Shown: piece by piece, positions 35,369 to 44,913 of the stretch
Position numbering within the stretch: the first letter of the stretch is position 1
How the letters are laid out: each line of letters opens with the position of its first letter
DNA from: Gammaproteobacteria bacterium
Lineage (GTDB): Bacteria > Pseudomonadota > Gammaproteobacteria > Pseudomonadales > Azotimanducaceae
Length of the DNA: 64,000 bases
Direction: 5' to 3'
Assembly: GCA_021773565.1 (NCBI GenBank)
Contig: JAJFJZ010000026.1
Span: forward strand, 1 to 64,000
Notes under the pieces: generated by a model
Seen by the model: the letters and a program-made list of their open reading frames with translations, nothing else
What the model was told of the DNA's origin: nothing
Database searches by the model: none
Position numbers and translations under genes: made by a program

Positions 35369-36108
35369 TGGGTAAGCGTATTAATATTCGTTTACACCAG
35401 GGTTTTACCCTTCTGGAAATGCTGGTGGCGATGGCGATATTTGCCGCACTGGGCCTGATGACAAGCCAGTTGGTAACTCGCATAGTGGACATTGACCAGC
35501 AGGCTGTAGAGCGCGGAAACAGAATTCTGGAAATTCAGCAGGCGATGCAAATTCTGGACAGGGATCTGACACAAATCAGCCCGCGCCCAGTACGCAATGA
35601 GGTTGGTGAACTGCTTCCTGCTGCCCAAATTGGTGGTGAATTTCTTGCTGAATTCACGCGCCTTGGGTGGCGCAACCCACTCGAACGTCCTCGTAGTAAT
35701 TTGCAACGCCTGGCCTATTTTGTGGAGGATGAAACCCTGTACCGATATTACTGGAACGTATTGGACAGGGCAGATGATTCAGAACCGGTAATTCAGACAC
35801 TGCTGGAGAATGTTTCAAGTGTGGAATTTTTGGCACTTGATGAAGTAGGTGCAGAACATAGCTTCTGGCCTACTGTCGGCGGCGGGCCAGGAGCTGCGGG
35901 TCCAATCCTGCGAGGTATTAGACTCAATATTGAAATTCCTCCCATGGGAGAGGTCAACCGCGTTTGGGCTGTTTCACAAGGCGTGCTGCCACTAAGGTCT
36001 GTACCGGGTGAAGGGGGTGACGGCGAAGCACAAACGGATACCAATCCAGGCGATAGCTCCGATGAAGATGAAGACGAGCCAGACGAAGACGACTCCGATG
36101 ATGGGTAA
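35368..36108 (+). CDS. gspJ: minor pseudopilin GspJ
   Basis: 246 residues. Leader ends HQG^FTLLEMLVAMAIFAALG. The core has QQAMQILDRDLTQISPRPVR and the ERPRSNLQRLAYFVEDETLY segment typical of GspJ. The last 30 or so residues are almost wholly acidic (DSSDEDEDEPDEDDSDDG); this tail is not part of the standard domain. GTG start overlapping gspI; its end overlaps gspK. Confidence 0.93.
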   Translation: MGKRINIRLHQGFTLLEMLVAMAIFAALGLMTSQLVTRIVDIDQQAVERGNRILEIQQAMQILDRDLTQISPRPVRNEVGELLPAAQIGGEFLAEFTRLGWRNPLERPRSNLQRLAYFVEDETLYRYYWNVLDRADDSEPVIQTLLENVSSVEFLALDEVGAEHSFWPTVGGGPGAAGPILRGIRLNIEIPPMGEVNRVWAVSQGVLPLRSVPGEGGDGEAQTDTNPGDSSDEDEDEPDEDDSDDG

Positions 36109-37078
36109 TAGAGGAGCACAGCAAAGTGGCCTTGCGCTCATTACTGTTTTACTGATCGTCGCGTTGTTAACCGCCCTTGTCTATCATTTAATGGTTCACC
36201 AGTCTTTGGTAGTTGCCAAATTCAATCAGGTGTTTACTTACGACCGGGCACTTGCCTATGCTCTGGGTGGAGAGACCTTTGCTCGCCAGATGCTTTATGC
36301 AGACTGGGAGTCAGCTGAAAGCCGTAACCAGGATACGTTTCTGGAACCCTGGGCGCAAACAAACGAACCTCTCGAACTGGATGAGGCAGGTTATCTGGAA
36401 TTGGCTATTTTCGATTTAGGGGGCCGCTTCAATTTAAACAGTCTTTCAGGAGAAAATTCTGAACAAAACCTCCAGCGTTTGAAACGTCTGCTAAATGCAC
36501 TGAATATTGAGCCGGAATATGCCGACAAGTGGCAGGACTGGATAGATGTCGATGCGACGATTTCCGGTTTCGGCGCTGAGGATGCAGACTATCTGTCATC
36601 TGAGCTTCCTTACCGAACGGCCAATCAGTCAGTTACACATGTATCTGAATTTCGCCTCATGAAAAACATGGACGCGGAGACATATCGGGCCGTTTTACCC
36701 TATATCACTGTTTTGCCAAGTAATGTGTTCCGTATTAACATCAACACCGCAAGTGCAGTAACCTTGCAGTCTGTCACAGATAAAATGTCTCCATCCAAGG
36801 CACAATCTCTGGTTGAAACTGAACGAAACTATGCAACTGAAAATGCGGTATTTGAGGACTTTCCAGAGTTCAACGAAAGCCAGGATGCTGTAGCAGTAAG
36901 TAGTGAATTTTTTGAAGTACAGGTACGTGTGGAGATTAACGGTGGTCGTGTAGAGCTTACCAGCCTGGTGCACAGGGATTTTCAAACTGGTGAATTGACG
37001 ACACTGAACAGGGACTACTCAAAAAGATTTGCCGGTAGGCAACTTGAATACGATGCCGAAACTGATACTCAGAATTAG
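36098..37078 (+). CDS. gspK: minor pseudopilin GspK
   Basis: 326 residues from the ATG at 36098 (a second ATG follows at once). The prepilin segment reads QQSG^LALITVLLIVALLTAL; lack of Glu at mature position 5 is normal for GspK, the tip cap. Seen: LAIFDLGGRFNLNSL (about 105-119), the DWIDVDATISGFGAEDADYL region (calcium/SAM-like domain), and INTASAVTLQSVTD. A frame reaching back to 36008 lies within gspJ and is not needed. Confidence 0.92.
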   Translation: MMGNRGAQQSGLALITVLLIVALLTALVYHLMVHQSLVVAKFNQVFTYDRALAYALGGETFARQMLYADWESAESRNQDTFLEPWAQTNEPLELDEAGYLELAIFDLGGRFNLNSLSGENSEQNLQRLKRLLNALNIEPEYADKWQDWIDVDATISGFGAEDADYLSSELPYRTANQSVTHVSEFRLMKNMDAETYRAVLPYITVLPSNVFRININTASAVTLQSVTDKMSPSKAQSLVETERNYATENAVFEDFPEFNESQDAVAVSSEFFEVQVRVEINGGRVELTSLVHRDFQTGELTTLNRDYSKRFAGRQLEYDAETDTQN

Positions 37079-38441
37079 AGCGCCCCGCAACATCAGCAAC
37101 GCTGAGGCGCGCCTGCGTCAGTATGAATGGTTCATTTTTGCGAACTCCGGGAGTCTGGATACCGCCGGAAAGGGCAATCAATTGGAGTTGGTCGACGCTC
37201 TTGCCACACTGGATGACTGGTGCAAGGATCCCGGCAACATCACGGTGTTGGTTCCGGGCTCTCAAACGCTTTTTGTGCAGGCTGTCGTGCCAGGAAGATC
37301 TCGAAACCAGATGCAAAAAGCGCTGCCCTTTGTGGTAGAGGAATTTTTAGCTGAAGACCTGGACCAGGTGCATATTGCCCACCGGACGCTAGTACGGGGT
37401 AAACCTGTCGATTGTTTTGTAGTATCCAGAAGCCTTATTACGGAGTGGTTAGCAGTCCTTGAAGCGGCAGCTTTATATCCAGGCATGATGATGGTGGATA
37501 CCGATGTGCTACCCGAGCCTTCTGATCAGCTGCATGTTTTTATTGGTGGCTCAGAGGCATTGCTGAAGGGTGCAGGGCTAATGCTTAACTGCGCCAGGCA
37601 GGATGTGGTTTCTTTGTTGGAAGTTTATTTGCAACAGAAACCTCTAGCAGAAGAAGCTGATGTAATCCCTGTTGAAAATGACATGGCGGAAGATGATGGG
37701 GATGGGGATACGCATACAGATTCCCATATTCACAGTCGTGAGATGACCATACACCTGTATAATCAGGATCTTGATTCCATCGAAAAAAGCAGGCTGGAAG
37801 CAGGATGCCCCACACAGATCGATTGGGTGGTACACGATAACCAATCGCTTACCGAAACCGAATATCTGGTGCAACGTGCAATTGAAAGGCAAGTTCCTTC
37901 TCGCACAAATGTCAAACAGCCGCTAAATCTTCTGCAAAACGAATTCGAGGCTGTAGCTTCAAGCAATGAAACATGGCTGCGTTGGCGCTCCGTCGCAACT
38001 ATGGCATTTGCCCTTTGTTTACTTTTACTGGTAACCGAGAGTGTCAAGGCATTATGGATTGGTTACAAGGCCGACCAGTTGACGAACCAGTCGGTTGCGC
38101 TCTACAAGGATATCTTCAAGAACGACCGTCGTGTTAATGCAGCTACCCTGCAACGGCGGATGGCGGCTTATCTGGGGGAAGACAACAACTCCCAGCCAGG
38201 ATTTCTGAATATGCTTGGGAGAATAGCTAAGGTAGTTGGGGAACAACCCAGCGGACCAAAACTGGAAAACCTGAGTTACAACAACACGCGAGGTGAATTA
38301 ACCGCACAACTCAGCCTGAGAGACTACGAAATTCTGGAGTCGGTTAAAACGGCCCTTATAGACAGCGGTATGTCTGTGGACATCCGCACTGCTGAACAAA
38401 AAGGCTCCCAGGTCACCGCACGCTTGTTGGTCAGGAATTAA
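37053..38441 (+). CDS. gspL: type II secretion protein GspL
   Basis: Inner-membrane protein bridging GspE and GspM. 462 residues from the ATG at 37053. Seen: the cytoplasmic actin-like domain with VLVPGSQTLFVQAVVPGRSR and KALPFVVEEFLAEDLDQVH (about 65-105), one membrane helix VATMAFALCLLLLVTESV (about 312-329), and a periplasmic ferredoxin-like end. An acidic His/Asp-rich insert (ENDMAEDDGDGDTHTD) sits in the middle of the cytoplasmic part. Overlaps gspK. Confidence 0.92.
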   Translation: MPKLILRIRAPRNISNAEARLRQYEWFIFANSGSLDTAGKGNQLELVDALATLDDWCKDPGNITVLVPGSQTLFVQAVVPGRSRNQMQKALPFVVEEFLAEDLDQVHIAHRTLVRGKPVDCFVVSRSLITEWLAVLEAAALYPGMMMVDTDVLPEPSDQLHVFIGGSEALLKGAGLMLNCARQDVVSLLEVYLQQKPLAEEADVIPVENDMAEDDGDGDTHTDSHIHSREMTIHLYNQDLDSIEKSRLEAGCPTQIDWVVHDNQSLTETEYLVQRAIERQVPSRTNVKQPLNLLQNEFEAVASSNETWLRWRSVATMAFALCLLLLVTESVKALWIGYKADQLTNQSVALYKDIFKNDRRVNAATLQRRMAAYLGEDNNSQPGFLNMLGRIAKVVGEQPSGPKLENLSYNNTRGELTAQLSLRDYEILESVKTALIDSGMSVDIRTAEQKGSQVTARLLVRN

Positions 38442-38443
38442 TT

Positions 38444-38953
38444 GTGCCTTTTGAAAAACTGATATTTGACCTAAAAGCTTCTTCAGCGGGGCTCTGGTAT
38501 TTAAGTCTGGATTCCCGAAACAGGAATATTGTCAGACTGGTGGCTGCTTCTCTGTGCTTGCTGTTCCTGCTTGTGTTTGTATGGATGCCGATAACGGGCT
38601 GGAGTGAAACCGAGATACAGCGATACCAGAATTCCATAGCTCTGCACGAATGGATACAGCAAAATGAGCAACAGGCGCGAGCGATAGACGAGAAAAACCC
38701 TGCATCTGAAGGAACCAGAGATTCACTCCTAACGCTTATCTCCCGATCTGCCAAGGCTTCAGGCATCACCTTACTGCGTTTTCAGGAGGAAGGCTCCGGT
38801 GGGGTAAGTGTGGTGCTACAGGAGCAGGTTTTTAATGATGTGATAGTCTGGCTGGAACAATTACAGACTCGCAACAACATAGAAATTCGGCAATTGTCCA
38901 TCGATGTTCACACAGAGCCTGGCAAGGTAAATGCCAGAATTATATTTATATAA
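38444..38953 (+). CDS. gspM: type II secretion protein GspM
   Basis: 169 residues. One N-terminal membrane helix (VRLVAASLCLLFLLVFVWMPI, about 30-50 counted roughly) and a periplasmic domain with LLTLISRSAKASGITLLRFQ and VWLEQLQTRNNIEIRQLSID, as in GspM. GTG start at 38444, two bases behind gspL. It closes the operon: no gspN, and no gspC or gspD at either end. Confidence 0.9.
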   Translation: MPFEKLIFDLKASSAGLWYLSLDSRNRNIVRLVAASLCLLFLLVFVWMPITGWSETEIQRYQNSIALHEWIQQNEQQARAIDEKNPASEGTRDSLLTLISRSAKASGITLLRFQEEGSGGVSVVLQEQVFNDVIVWLEQLQTRNNIEIRQLSIDVHTEPGKVNARIIFI

Positions 38954-39113
38954 ATCAATATATTATGTAACTTAAAGAATATATAACATTAACTTACATT
39001 GTCTTCACAACATCACAAAACGCGACTTGCTTCTCAAGCGTTATGCCGATTCAGTCAACGCTCCAGTCTCCTGTTAACCGTACAATTTCGGTTGATCGGG
39101 AGATGTATAATTA

Positions 39114-39746
39114 ATGAGTAATAGCGACTACAACGCACATCTTGAAGTACTGAATAGAGTGCATTACAGCGCCACAACCCAAATTTTGGCCCTCATGGAA
39201 GGATTCTACTCAAACATTGAGGAAGGATTGTTCGAACTCGCCCACAACACCCGGGAAAACGAACAACGAAGGCGTTGTTTCGATCTTATGAGAGAGTTGC
39301 GCTTTCGGAAATCTGGGCTGTTGAAAAACTTTAGCCGAACCTTGGATCGCTATCGGGTGATGTGGTTTTCAGGTGGAAACGGCAACATCACCAGTGGTAA
39401 ATATGCAATTGCAAATGATCTGCAGAGCCTGGTTGATGAGATGGCACAAAAATCCTACGCACATTTTAGTGGGGTATTATCAACAATAGCAGAGCGGGTG
39501 AGCGATGCTACGCAGGGTCCAATGCATGCAGGCGAACTTCCCATCTCTCCTCTGAGCGTATCGAAAGCATTTGTCGCATCATGCCGGTCGCTGCGGATGG
39601 ATACTGCCTCCATTGAAATAGTCCAGAATCTTTTTGGCCGGTTTGTTCTCGATGGACTTGGCCCGGTATATGGTGAGACTAACCGCTTGCTTACCGAATA
39701 TGGATATCGTTCTCTGGTAGAAATAGAACAGGTTTCAGGGGCATAG
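39114..39746 (+). CDS. short DUF1631-like protein
   Basis: 210 residues that look like the N-terminal part of DUF1631 proteins: IEEGLFELAHNTRENEQRRR with FDLMRELRFRKSGLLKNF, then ELPISPLSVSKAFVASCRSL and NLFGRFVLDGLGPVYGETNR. Full DUF1631 proteins are about 650-750 residues, so this is a stand-alone short form; the stop is followed by no further in-frame homology that I can see. Function unknown. The 160-base upstream gap is AT-rich; a ribosome site (GGGAGATG) precedes the ATG. Confidence 0.75.
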   Translation: MSNSDYNAHLEVLNRVHYSATTQILALMEGFYSNIEEGLFELAHNTRENEQRRRCFDLMRELRFRKSGLLKNFSRTLDRYRVMWFSGGNGNITSGKYAIANDLQSLVDEMAQKSYAHFSGVLSTIAERVSDATQGPMHAGELPISPLSVSKAFVASCRSLRMDTASIEIVQNLFGRFVLDGLGPVYGETNRLLTEYGYRSLVEIEQVSGA

Positions 39747-39790
39747 GAAACTCGCCATCAACGGCAAGGTTCAGCTGATTCTTTAATCCT

Positions 39791-40258
39791 TTATTTTTCC
39801 CTGGGTGTACCTGCGGTGGGAGATTTGTTTCCCTCAATCTCCGAGTTAACATGATCGAGCGCGGCGTTTACCCTTTTACTGCCGCGAGACATCCAATGCT
39901 GCTCGTCCACGTTTTCAGCATATTTCTGTTTTACGCGATCTTCCAGAGGTGCTATCCAGGCATCTGATGTGTACTTGCCTTTATAGGTATCAAAGAGGTT
40001 TATCCACATATCACTGCGTCGGCCGAACTTCAATAATCTATTGAAATACTTATCAGGTTTCTTATTCCCCATAACAAGGCCCATAATCATGGCAATGATG
40101 GATAGGGGGCTAAGAATAATATCTCGCACACCATCGGCAAGCAGTTTCAGTTGAAACAGGAGCACTTTGTACAAAACGCGTCTGCGTGATACATAGTGTG
40201 CAGGGTCTGCAGCATTTGCTGGAGAGGAATCATCACCGGATGGATCCTGTTCACTCAT
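39791..40258 (-). CDS. unrecognised small membrane protein after cysNC
   Basis: 155 residues from the ATG at 40258 (AGG seven bases upstream); the frame can be extended to 40345 only by running into cysNC. Seen: an acidic, disordered start (SEQDPSGDDSSPANAADP), a helical basic part RRRVLYKVLLFQLKLLADGV, a hydrophobic stretch ILSPLSIIAMIMGLVMG (about 56-72) and a charged C-terminal half. I recognise no family. It lies 26 bases behind cysNC and so is probably the third gene of cysD-cysNC-this; a role near sulfate assimilation is only inferred from position. Confidence 0.65.
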   Translation of the reverse strand: MSEQDPSGDDSSPANAADPAHYVSRRRVLYKVLLFQLKLLADGVRDIILSPLSIIAMIMGLVMGNKKPDKYFNRLLKFGRRSDMWINLFDTYKGKYTSDAWIAPLEDRVKQKYAENVDEQHWMSRGSKRVNAALDHVNSEIEGNKSPTAGTPREK

Positions 40259-40284
40259 GTACCTGTCCCTCGCCCAGGACAAGA

Positions 40285-42210
40285 TTAGTCCGGAGCGTTT
40301 AAAAAACCGTTCTCTTCCAAATGTAGAATTATCTGGTCTGCACATTCTTCAGCAGAGAAGGAGTCTGTGTCCAGTTCAATTTCAGGATTTATCGGCTCCT
40401 CGTAGTCAGAGTCTATACCAGTGAAGTGTTTTATTTCTCCACGCCTTGCCTTGGCATACAAACCTTTAGGATCACGTTTTTCGCACGTTTCGACCGAAGC
40501 CTTAACGTAGATTTCAATAAACTGATCGTCGTCCAGTAAATCTCTGGCTAACAAACGTTCACCCCTGAAAGGGGAAATGAACGCGCTTAATACCAAAAGG
40601 CCAGCATCAATCATGAGTTTGGAAACTTCTCCGACGCGTCGAATATTTTCGACGCGGTCTGCATCAGTAAAACCCAGGTCCTTTGTCAGGCCATGACGTA
40701 CGTTATCGCCGTCCAGCGTATAGGTATGTTTTCCTCTGGCGTGCAGCTTTTTCTCCAGCAGGTTAGCCACCGTTGATTTTCCGGATCCGGACAAGCCGGT
40801 AAACCATAGTGAAGCAGGGCGCTGATGTTTGATGAGTGCGCGGGCGTTTGCATCCACGTCCGGCGCATGCCAATGGATATTTCCAGCTCGGCGCAGACTA
40901 AACTTTATCATCCCCGCGCCAACAGTCTCGTTGGTAATACGGTCAATAATCACAAAAGAACCAAGTTCTCTACTGTGCTCGTATATCTCGTATGGAATAG
41001 GTTTATCCAGACCAAGATTCACGATACCCACTTCGTTCAGTTCAAGCGAGTGTGCAGGTTCTTCTTCCAGAGTATTGACGTTAACCTTATGTTTAAGTGC
41101 CGTAAAAACTCCGGCCAGAGTCTGGTTTCCCGTCTTTATAAAATAGGATCGCCCGGGGAGGAGGGGAGACTCACTCATCCAGATTACGTTTACCTGAAAC
41201 TGGTCGCTTACTTCACAACGTGCATCCTTTGCCGTAATCATATCGCCGCGGGAACAATCAACTTCATCCTCAAGCTCGAGTGTTACCGCTTCACCGGAAA
41301 AGGCCTGTTCAACACTATCACGACCGCGAATTATGCTTTGGATCTTGCTCGATTTGATATTAGGTAATACGACCACATCATCGCCTACCTTAACCTCACC
41401 CGTAGTGATCGTTCCGCAAAAACCACGAAAATCGAGATTGGGCCGGTTAACCAGTTGTACAGGCATTCTGAAGCCCTGCGCAAGCTTGTTGTTGGAACAA
41501 TCCATCTTGTCTAATAAGGGAAGCAATGCCTCACCGGAATGCCATGGCATGTTTTCCGACTGAGTGGTGATGTTGTCACCCTTTAAAGCGGAAATAGGCA
41601 GGTAAGCTATTTCTTCAAAACCCAGTTTTTGGGCAAAATTCTGGTAAGCGTTTTGAATATTGGTGAAAACACTTTCATCATAGTCCACAAGATCCATCTT
41701 GTTTATGGCAATTACAACATTTTTGATGCCAAGCAATGAAACAATAAAACTGTGTCTGTATGTTTGGGTTTGTAAGCCGTGACGTGCATCTACCAGTATC
41801 ACAGCAGCATCGGCGGTTGAGGCACCTGTAGCCATATTTCGTGTGTACTGCACATGGCCCGGCGTGTCTGCAACAATATATTTGCGGGCATCAGTCGAGA
41901 AAAATCGATAAGCCACATCAATGGTAATACCCTGCTCGCGCTCTGCCGCAAGACCATCCACCAGCAGTGCGAAATCGATATCATCGCCCTGGGTTCCAAC
42001 CCGCCTGGATTCCTCTTTTAGCGCTTCAACCTGATCTTCATAAAGCAGTTTTGAGTCATACAACAAGCGCCCGATGAGTGTTGATTTTCCATCGTCAACA
42101 CTACCGCAGGTAATAAACCTCAACAGGGATTTACTACCTTGCGCCTCTATAAAACTGTCCAGGTCGTGTGACATAAGTTGTTTATTCTGTATGGGATCGA
42201 TAGCAGCCAT
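40285..42210 (-). CDS. cysNC: bifunctional sulfate adenylyltransferase subunit 1 / APS kinase
   Basis: Fusion of CysN (GTPase that drives ATP sulfurylase) and CysC (APS kinase), 641 residues. CysN part: GTP loop [17 protein letters not shown] (about 34-50), [18 protein letters not shown] (about 113-130), and NKMD (about 168-171). CysC part: P-loop [20 protein letters not shown] (about 472-491), DGDNVRHGL, and YEEPINPE. Together with CysD it turns sulfate into APS and then PAPS in the cytosol. Overlaps cysD by one base. Confidence 0.97.
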   Translation of the reverse strand: MAAIDPIQNKQLMSHDLDSFIEAQGSKSLLRFITCGSVDDGKSTLIGRLLYDSKLLYEDQVEALKEESRRVGTQGDDIDFALLVDGLAAEREQGITIDVAYRFFSTDARKYIVADTPGHVQYTRNMATGASTADAAVILVDARHGLQTQTYRHSFIVSLLGIKNVVIAINKMDLVDYDESVFTNIQNAYQNFAQKLGFEEIAYLPISALKGDNITTQSENMPWHSGEALLPLLDKMDCSNNKLAQGFRMPVQLVNRPNLDFRGFCGTITTGEVKVGDDVVVLPNIKSSKIQSIIRGRDSVEQAFSGEAVTLELEDEVDCSRGDMITAKDARCEVSDQFQVNVIWMSESPLLPGRSYFIKTGNQTLAGVFTALKHKVNVNTLEEEPAHSLELNEVGIVNLGLDKPIPYEIYEHSRELGSFVIIDRITNETVGAGMIKFSLRRAGNIHWHAPDVDANARALIKHQRPASLWFTGLSGSGKSTVANLLEKKLHARGKHTYTLDGDNVRHGLTKDLGFTDADRVENIRRVGEVSKLMIDAGLLVLSAFISPFRGERLLARDLLDDDQFIEIYVKASVETCEKRDPKGLYAKARRGEIKHFTGIDSDYEEPINPEIELDTDSFSAEECADQIILHLEENGFLNAPD

Positions 42211-43109
42211 TAAAAGTAACCTTCCTGTTTTTTCTTTTCCATAGACGCACTGGTATCCGTGTCTATCAGTCGTCCTTCCCGTTCAGAAGTCCGTGCAATG
42301 AGCATCTCCTGGATAATACCGTTCAAATCATCTGCTTCTGACTCCATGGCCCCGGTAAGCGGATAACAACCCAGTGTTCTGAATCTGACTTTTTTGTGTT
42401 CTACTTTTTCACCGTCCCGTAATTCCAGTCGATCATCATCGACCATAATCAACATACCATCGCGCTCAATAACCGGCCTTTCTTTAGCGTAGTAAAGGGA
42501 AACAAGTTCTATATTTTCCAGCTTGATATATTGCCAGATATCCAGCTCGGTCCAGTTTGAAAGCGGAAAAACCCGAACAGATTCGCCTTTTTTTATCCGG
42601 GTATTATAAATAGACCAAAGTTCAGGCCTTTGATTTTTGGGGTCCCAGGCATGTTTGTCAGTTCTAAATGAAAAAACGCGCTCTTTTGCACGGGATTTTT
42701 CCTCATCCCGGCGTGCACCGCCAAAGGCTGCGTCATACTGGTATTTATTCAGCGCCTGCTTTAAACCCTGTGTTTTCATCACGTCTGTATGAACCGCTGA
42801 ACCGTGTGTTAGTGGTCCAATGTTTTGGTCAACGCCTTCCTGGTTAATATGCACGTGCATATCTAGGTTGTATTTTTTTGTGACATGATCACGAAACGCG
42901 ATCATTTCCCGAAACTTCCATGTGGTGTCTACATGTAACACCGGAAAGGGCAGCGGTGCAGGATGAAATGCCTTCAAGGCAAGATCCAGCATCACCGACG
43001 AATCTTTTCCTATCGAGTACATAAACACCGGATTCTCGCATTCCGCTGCAACTTCTCTGAAGATATGGATACTTTCGGCTTCTAATCGCCGCAGGTGGGA
43101 GATGTTCAT
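42210..43109 (-). CDS. cysD: sulfate adenylyltransferase subunit 2 CysD
   Basis: ATP pyrophosphatase-type subunit of ATP sulfurylase, 299 residues, usual length. Seen: PP-loop [20 protein letters not shown] (about 31-50), [36 protein letters not shown] (about 127-146), and the C-terminal [17 protein letters not shown]. It is the first gene of the sulfate activation operon; a -10 box lies about 65 bases upstream. Confidence 0.97.
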   Translation of the reverse strand: MNISHLRRLEAESIHIFREVAAECENPVFMYSIGKDSSVMLDLALKAFHPAPLPFPVLHVDTTWKFREMIAFRDHVTKKYNLDMHVHINQEGVDQNIGPLTHGSAVHTDVMKTQGLKQALNKYQYDAAFGGARRDEEKSRAKERVFSFRTDKHAWDPKNQRPELWSIYNTRIKKGESVRVFPLSNWTELDIWQYIKLENIELVSLYYAKERPVIERDGMLIMVDDDRLELRDGEKVEHKKVRFRTLGCYPLTGAMESEADDLNGIIQEMLIARTSEREGRLIDTDTSASMEKKKQEGYF

Positions 43110-43172
43110 TTTTTAAATACGTCCCTGTGTTTTAAGACCGATTGACCATGCAATTCGGCAGAATATATTCGT

Positions 43173-43178
43173 ATTATA
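43173..43178 (-). promoter_or_regulatory. -10 box candidate for cysD
   Basis: Minus-strand TATAAT 64 bases before the cysD ATG, with no consensus -35. That is what one expects of a promoter activated by a regulator such as CysB, but no CysB site can be read with confidence. Confidence 0.4.
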
Positions 43179-43258
43179 GAGAGATCACAGGCCAGTGTGG
43201 TGAAAGAACTCTCAAAAATTGAGGCGAAATTGTAATTAGGGACAATATGTCAGCCCGA

Positions 43259-43290
43259 ATACAACATGGCTTGTTGTATACAAGTTTGTA
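43259..43290. promoter_or_regulatory. overlapping palindromes, operator candidate
   Basis: ATACAACA (43259-43266) and TGTTGTAT (43272-43279) form a perfect 8-base inverted repeat around TGGCT. The right arm overlaps a perfect 10-base palindrome TTGTATACAA (43274-43283), which in turn overlaps TACAA/TTGTA (43279-43290). TTGTATACAA is of the GntR-operator kind. It lies between cysD and the sugar transferase. Confidence 0.5.
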
Positions 43291-43318
43291 TGTTCGAATG
43301 GGCAAATAACACTCTATT

Positions 43319-43347
43319 TAACATAATATATATTATACGTAATGTTA
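43319..43347. promoter_or_regulatory. AT-rich dyad upstream of the sugar transferase
   Basis: TAACAT (43319-43324) and ATGTTA (43342-43347) flank a 10-base AT palindrome AATATATATT (43325-43334). About 110 bases before the sugar transferase ATG. It could be a promoter or a binding site for a nucleoid protein; no clear -35/-10 pair. Confidence 0.3.
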
Positions 43348-43455
43348 ATAAGATCCAGAACCAGCGCATACCTCCTTACATCTGCAATATAGACACGTAG
43401 CGGTTCAATGCCTGATACTTGGATCGTTTAAGATCTCAGGGTTATTCCGACTACG

Positions 43456-44883
43456 ATGGGTAAGGCTTCACACATCCGTATTTTCCGGAATTATGTCCAT
43501 ACACCATATCTGTTAATGGCAGTCGCCGAATTTGCCATTGCCATTGTCTGCGTATTCTTCGCTGTATACCTCGATATCTGGTCCTTACCCAAGGCGAATA
43601 GCTCATTGCTCGCTACGAGCCTGGTTTATGCGCTCATCGTGATTTTCAGCATGGTGTCTATGGGTGTGTACGAATCGCGAATTCGCGAAGGTTTCAGTGG
43701 GCAAATATTGCGTACAGCGGTAGCTGTATTCCTGATATCACCGATCGGAATTGCAGTAATTGCCTATTTCATTCCAGTATTGACCCTCGGTCGAGGTCTC
43801 TTAAGCCTTTGCGCGCTGGCATCATTTTTGGCAATAAACATATTCAGATGGATCGTAGTCTCTGTTACAGACAAAGACTCCCTTAAAAAACGCGTAGTTA
43901 TACTGGGAACCGGGAACCAGGCTCAGAAAGTGGCATTACGAATGCGTCGCGAATACGACCGAAGGGGTTTTGTCCTGGTAGGTTTTGCCGGTTTGAATGG
44001 CTCCGATAATCTGCTGGATGCTCAGCAGACGGTATTTCAGATTGAGGGTTCAATTCTGGATTTTTGTCACAAGAAAAATATAGACGAAATTGTAGTAGCG
44101 CTGGATGAAAGACGACGTAATCAGGATGCGGGAGGAGGATTACCACTTGATGAATTATTTGATTGTCGGCTACAGGGTATTAATGTTTGTGATATCCAGG
44201 GTTTTATAGAACGTGAAGCAGGAAAGCTGGATATCGAGCTGTTGCGCCCTTCCTGGATGGTATTTTCAGACGGATTTATCCACAATGCGTTACGTTCACA
44301 AACCAAACGCACTTTTGACATTATTGCCAGTTTGCTGCTGCTGAGTGTTACGTGGCCCATTATGCTGATTACCGGATTGTTTTTGTGGATTGGCGGCGGC
44401 TTTAGGGAGAAAGTTTTTTATCGTCAGGTACGTGTTGGTCGTAACAGCGTCAATTTCGAACTTTTTAAGTTTCGCAGTATGCGCATCGACGCAGAAAAGG
44501 ATGGCCTGGTTCAGTGGGCTGCTGAAAATGATCCACGAATTACGCGTATCGGAAATTTTTTGCGTCGCACCCGCATCGACGAATTGCCGCAGATACTCAA
44601 TATTTTGAAGGGTGACATGAGTTTTGTTGGCCCCAGGCCAGAACGGCCAGAGTTTGTAACACAACTAAATGAGCAGATCGAATACTATCAGCACCGGCAC
44701 CATCTTAAACCCGGGTTAACGGGTTGGGCACAGTTATGTTATCCCTACGGGGCTTCCGTTGAGGATACGAAGGAAAAATTGCAGTACGACCTGTACTACA
44801 TTAAAAACCAGAATCTTCTACTGGACCTGATTATTTTGTTACAGACGGTTCAAATTGTATTAATAGGTGAAGGCGTGCGATAA
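43456..44883 (+). CDS. polyprenyl-phosphate sugar-1-phosphate transferase (EpsB_2-like)
   Basis: Membrane enzyme that starts a polysaccharide repeat unit by moving a sugar phosphate onto undecaprenyl phosphate. 475 residues. N-terminal half: four or five membrane helices and a CoA-binding-like domain (VVILGTGNQAQKVALRMRRE, about 146-165). C-terminal catalytic half: KRTFDIIASLLLLSVTWPIM (about 283-302), FYRQVRVGRNSVNFELFKFR, RRTRIDELPQILNILKGDMS and FVGPRPERPEF. The form fits the TIGR03013 group tied to PEP-CTERM/exosortase polysaccharide loci. Other pathway genes (nucleotide sugars, ATPase) are about 40 kb away. Confidence 0.88.
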   Translation: MGKASHIRIFRNYVHTPYLLMAVAEFAIAIVCVFFAVYLDIWSLPKANSSLLATSLVYALIVIFSMVSMGVYESRIREGFSGQILRTAVAVFLISPIGIAVIAYFIPVLTLGRGLLSLCALASFLAINIFRWIVVSVTDKDSLKKRVVILGTGNQAQKVALRMRREYDRRGFVLVGFAGLNGSDNLLDAQQTVFQIEGSILDFCHKKNIDEIVVALDERRRNQDAGGGLPLDELFDCRLQGINVCDIQGFIEREAGKLDIELLRPSWMVFSDGFIHNALRSQTKRTFDIIASLLLLSVTWPIMLITGLFLWIGGGFREKVFYRQVRVGRNSVNFELFKFRSMRIDAEKDGLVQWAAENDPRITRIGNFLRRTRIDELPQILNILKGDMSFVGPRPERPEFVTQLNEQIEYYQHRHHLKPGLTGWAQLCYPYGASVEDTKEKLQYDLYYIKNQNLLLDLIILLQTVQIVLIGEGVR

Positions 44884-44913
44884 GCGCCCCGCCCTCACGT
44901 ACTGTTCATATAA

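Larger units (their letters stand above)
43110..43455. other. divergent gap between cysD and the sugar transferase
   Basis: About 346 bases with no gene. It contains a -10 box for cysD, a cluster of overlapping palindromes (43259-43290) and an AT-rich dyad (43319-43347), described separately. Confidence 0.6.

Noticed and set aside
36008-36097. N-terminal extension of gspK
   Set aside because: Completely within gspJ; the prepilin leader starts properly at ATG 36098.
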